Position numbers and translations under genes: made by a program. Positions 42,584 through 44,726 of a stretch of DNA of 44,726 nt are shown piece after piece. The first letter of the stretch is position 1. Every line of letters starts with the position of its first letter. The stretch is from a bacterium (GTDB lineage Bacteria; Elusimicrobiota; Elusimicrobia; UBA1565; UBA9628). The stretch covers positions 1 through 44,726 of the forward strand of contig JAJZQS010000008.1 in NCBI GenBank assembly GCA_021806745.1, written 5' to 3'. The notes beneath the pieces are model-generated. The model was not told where the DNA came from. It was given only the letters and a program-made list of their open reading frames with translations, and made no database searches.

Positions 42584-43497
42584 CCCGCCGCGGGCGCAGA
42601 CCCCGGCGCCGCGGCCAGCATCTCGTTGAGCAGGCCCGACTGCGCGGGAACCAGCACGACCTCTGCCGAGCCGTCGAGCGTGCGCTGGATTTCGAGCACC
42701 TCGAACATCGCCTCCAGGATGTCGGGCTGCGAGCCGATGGACTTGAGCGCGTCGCCGACGATCTTGGGACGAAGCGCCGCCGCCTCGGCGAAGGCGACGG
42801 CGGCGGTGCGCTGGGCGGTGCTGGAGATGATGTTGACCTGGTTGTCGCCGTCCTGCTTGATGGACGCGGTGACCTGGCGCAGGCGGTTGACGACCTTCTC
42901 CTCGATCTGGCGGATCATGTTGGGGTCGCGGAAGTGGACCTTGCGGATGTAGACGGAGCCGAGCTGGTAGCCCCACTCGTGGCTCTTGGGGCTGACCTCC
43001 TCGCGCACGGCGCGACTCATCGCGTGGCGGTTGCCGAGCATGTCGGCGAGCTTCATGTTGGACAGCGCGCGCACCGTGGCGTTGCTGACGTTGGCGGCCA
43101 GCGAGCCGCGCGGGTCGGCGTTCTTGAACTTGTAGGCGACGGGGTCGGAGATGAACATCTCATACCAGATGCCGATGCCCATGGGCGCGCCCTCCTCGGA
43201 GTTGACGGGCTCCGAGCGGCGGTAGACCTGGTCCAAGCGCATGTCGAGCGTGTAGCAGGACCCGATCCAGTTGACGACGAACGCCGCGGGCCCCAGCTCC
43301 AGCCACAGGAAGTGCGGCCCGGGATCCTTGATCACGCCCAGAACGTTGCCGAACAGGACATAGACGTTGGCCGTGCCTTCCTGGACGATCGCGTAGACGC
43401 CGAACAGCCGCATCACGCCCAACAGCACCGGCACCCCCACCAGAAAGCCCGCGAAGCTGATCATCGCCGACAGCAGAAACGGGTCAAGTGAAGACAT
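42580..43497 (-). CDS. SPFH/band 7 membrane protein (second of pair)
   Basis: A 305-residue protein of the stomatin/prohibitin/flotillin/HflK-C group. One N-terminal membrane helix (about 8-30, AMISFAGFLVGVPVLLGVMRL) precedes the SPFH domain, with VYAIVQEGTANVYVLFG and GPHFLWLELGP near 35-65, and GYQLGSVYIRKVHFRD near 175. A helical region rich in Ala and Gln follows (RTAAVAFAEAAALRPK), then a short Ala/Pro tail. SPFH proteins form ring-like or microdomain assemblies that scaffold proteases or other partners. The ATG at 43497 overlaps the stop of the first SPFH gene (ATGA) and gives the expected N-terminus, so two different subunits are likely made together, as with HflK/HflC. Confidence 0.85.
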   Translation of the reverse strand: MSSLDPFLLSAMISFAGFLVGVPVLLGVMRLFGVYAIVQEGTANVYVLFGNVLGVIKDPGPHFLWLELGPAAFVVNWIGSCYTLDMRLDQVYRRSEPVNSEEGAPMGIGIWYEMFISDPVAYKFKNADPRGSLAANVSNATVRALSNMKLADMLGNRHAMSRAVREEVSPKSHEWGYQLGSVYIRKVHFRDPNMIRQIEEKVVNRLRQVTASIKQDGDNQVNIISSTAQRTAAVAFAEAAALRPKIVGDALKSIGSQPDILEAMFEVLEIQRTLDGSAEVVLVPAQSGLLNEMLAAAPGSAPAAG

Positions 43498-44513
43498 CAG
43501 CGTTCCTCCTCCCACGAGCGCACGGGCAGGACGTATTTCTTGGCCCGCGCGAACAGCCCCAAGTGCACGTTGCGCAGGTAGGCGATGAGGGCCTTCTCGC
43601 CGCCGACGGTCTTGAGATCCGAGAGCTGCTTGGCCAGGGCCGTCAGCGGTTCGACCTCGGCCTGGGCCTTGAGCGTCTCGATCTCGACGGCGCGGCGGGA
43701 CTGGACGATCTTCTGGTCGGCCGAGGCCTGCGCGAGGCTGATGGCCGAGAACACCTCGTTGTGCGCGGTGTTGATGGCGGCCAGGGCCGCCTCCACGTCC
43801 TCGGGCGGATCGATGCCGGTGATGAGCGAGGCGTCGAGCGCCACGCCGTAGCGAGCGATCGAGGACTTGCAGTCGCGGTCCATCTCCTCGTTGAGCGCGC
43901 GCATGTTCTTGCGGATGTCGTTGATGGAAATGCCGCTGACGTCGCTGAGGCCCGTGGCCAGCCCCGGAGCGGCCTCCCCGGCGGGCGCGGGGGGCGCTTC
44001 GAAGGTGGCGATGCGCTCGCGCAGCACGGAGACGAAATACCCCATCACGTGCACGATCGGGCGCTTGATGCCGAACAGGTAGGCGTAGAGGTTGCGCTCG
44101 GACACCCGGTAGCGGATTTGGCCGGTCAGCCCCGTGTTGAGCTGGTCTTTGGTCACGGCCTCCAGAATGGTGCCGTTGGAGTTGGCGCCGGGAGATTCCG
44201 GGTCGTAGGCGATGTTGGCGCTTTGAGTGGCCACCGAAACCTTATACACACGCTCCCAGGGCCACTTGAAGTACGGCCCGCCGGGCGGGATCACGCGCAG
44301 TTGCGGATAGGTGTAGCGCTCGCGCTCCTCGGGAGTGAGCGTGGCCGCGAGGTCCGCGTCGTCGAGAGTGGTGCGGCCCTCGATGCGCACCGCTCGGCCG
44401 AAGCTGGTCTTGACGGCGCGCTCGTTCTGGTCGACGGTGAAAAGCCCCGCGACGAGATAATTCAGCAGGAACCACGCGACGAACCCAAAAAACGCGCCGA
44501 ACAGGATGCTCAT
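43497..44513 (-). CDS. SPFH/band 7 membrane protein (first of pair)
   Basis: A 338-residue protein with a membrane helix at about 3-24 (ILFGAFFGFVAWFLLNYLVAG), then the SPFH start TVDQNERAVKTSFGRA and PGGPYFKWPWERVYKV near 75-93. The domain continues with TGLTGQIRYRVSERNLYAYLFG and IRKNMRALNEEM, and GVALDASLITGIDPPEDVEAAL near 238, the 'yGi.v....i..i.pP..v..Al' signature of the family. A coiled segment (QASADQKIVQSRRAVEIETLKAQ, split) follows, and the tail ends RSWEEER. It is the first gene of the two-gene operon behind a clear promoter; AGAGAGG lies 12 bases ahead of the ATG. Its function is probably membrane scaffolding. Confidence 0.88.
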   Translation of the reverse strand: MSILFGAFFGFVAWFLLNYLVAGLFTVDQNERAVKTSFGRAVRIEGRTTLDDADLAATLTPEERERYTYPQLRVIPPGGPYFKWPWERVYKVSVATQSANIAYDPESPGANSNGTILEAVTKDQLNTGLTGQIRYRVSERNLYAYLFGIKRPIVHVMGYFVSVLRERIATFEAPPAPAGEAAPGLATGLSDVSGISINDIRKNMRALNEEMDRDCKSSIARYGVALDASLITGIDPPEDVEAALAAINTAHNEVFSAISLAQASADQKIVQSRRAVEIETLKAQAEVEPLTALAKQLSDLKTVGGEKALIAYLRNVHLGLFARAKKYVLPVRSWEEER

Positions 44514-44559
44514 CGGAAGCCAGAACCTCTCTTGCCGCGCCGCGGAGCTCGGCGCGCCG

Positions 44560-44589
44560 AGTTTAGCCCCATGTCCCGCGGCGCGTCAA
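44560..44589 (-). promoter_or_regulatory. Promoter of the SPFH operon
   Basis: TTGACG (plus 44584-44589), an 18-base spacer and TAAACT (plus 44560-44565) on the minus strand, about 46 bases before the start at 44513. It would give a leader of about 40 bases containing AGAGAGG. Confidence 0.75.
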
Positions 44590-44630
44590 GGGGTCGATTA
44601 CTCCAAGTTCATGGGGTTTTGAAATGTGGC

Positions 44631-44726
44631 TCATGACGATGCGGCAAGTCGCGGTGACGGGAAGTCCGCGGCGAGCAGACGCAGCAAGCGGCCCATGGTC
44701 AGTTCCCCCGTGGACCTTGCGAAACG
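44631..44726 (-). CDS. C-terminal fragment of an unidentified protein (partial)
   Basis: The minus strand is open from the window edge for 31 codons to a TGA, reading through GELTMGRLLRLLAADFP and ending RLAASS. Codon third positions are GC-rich as in the real genes nearby. It ends 42 bases before the -35 of the SPFH promoter, a normal gene spacing. It is too short to assign to a family and could be chance. Confidence 0.35.
   Translation of the reverse strand, partial: RFARSTGELTMGRLLRLLAADFPSPRLAASS

Overview
The window is a gene-dense, GC-rich piece of chromosome from a diderm (Gram-negative-type) bacterium. It encodes a TolC/adaptor/RND efflux set, an outer-membrane beta-barrel that ends in Phe, at least four lipoproteins and many Sec signal peptides. 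No rRNA, tRNA, phage, insertion sequence or CRISPR array is visible. The mix of Ala-rich secreted proteins, tandem DUF2341/fibronectin surface proteins and long coiled-coil proteins reminds me of GC-rich Elusimicrobiota genomes. That is recall, not proof, and no marker gene here settles it. No stretch over 300 bases lacks a gene.

Layout. (1) 1-3122, minus: a thiamine operon thiC-thiG-thiE behind a sigma70-type promoter and a TPP riboswitch. (2) 3361-11079, plus: a large tandem-repeat surface protein, a small membrane protein, a GlpD-type FAD dehydrogenase, a secreted HExxH protein and a lipoprotein. (3) 11073-13758, minus: cysteine desulfurase, MnmA (tRNA 2-thiouridylase) and a lipoprotein with a pseudopilin-like domain, all joined by ATGA overlaps. 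(4) 13802-18813: a giant coiled-coil protein, a single-pass membrane protein, a secreted S1/P1-type nuclease and a small Ig-like protein. (5) 18902-23716, plus: a GT87 glycosyltransferase, a secreted S41 protease and a PgaC/PgaD-like polysaccharide synthase. (6) 23718-29197: a secreted Ala-rich protein with a nuclease-like motif, an NTF2-like lipoprotein, a DUF457/YdjM-like membrane protein, a membrane protein with a caspase-like His/Cys pair, and an outer-membrane beta-barrel. (7) 29194-34671: a double-domain M16 peptidase, a DEAD-box helicase, a lysozyme-like secreted protein and a secreted OB-like protein ending at a textbook terminator. (8) 34686-36755, minus: a secreted ClpP-type protease with a coiled-coil arm, and a Cys-containing secreted protein. 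(9) 36780-42583: an outer-membrane factor / short adaptor / RND pump operon, divergent from a ZIP metal transporter whose start overlaps AT-rich palindromes. (10) 42580-44513, minus: two tandem SPFH-domain membrane proteins behind a good promoter. A partial gene lies at the right edge.

Two properties run through the whole window. Genes are tightly packed, with many ATGA start/stop overlaps and two convergent pairs that share a single CTAG as both stop codons. At ten genes a TANNNT -10 element ends 5-7 bases before the start codon, which places the transcription start on or next to the start codon and so predicts leaderless mRNAs. Genes with a Shine-Dalgarno sequence (thiC, the S41 protease, the pgaD-like gene, the Ig-like protein, the ClpP-type protease) coexist with these.

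The most unusual proteins are the secreted ClpP-type protease, the caspase-like membrane protein, the secreted PD-(D/E)XK-like protein and the hairpin-less RND adaptor.
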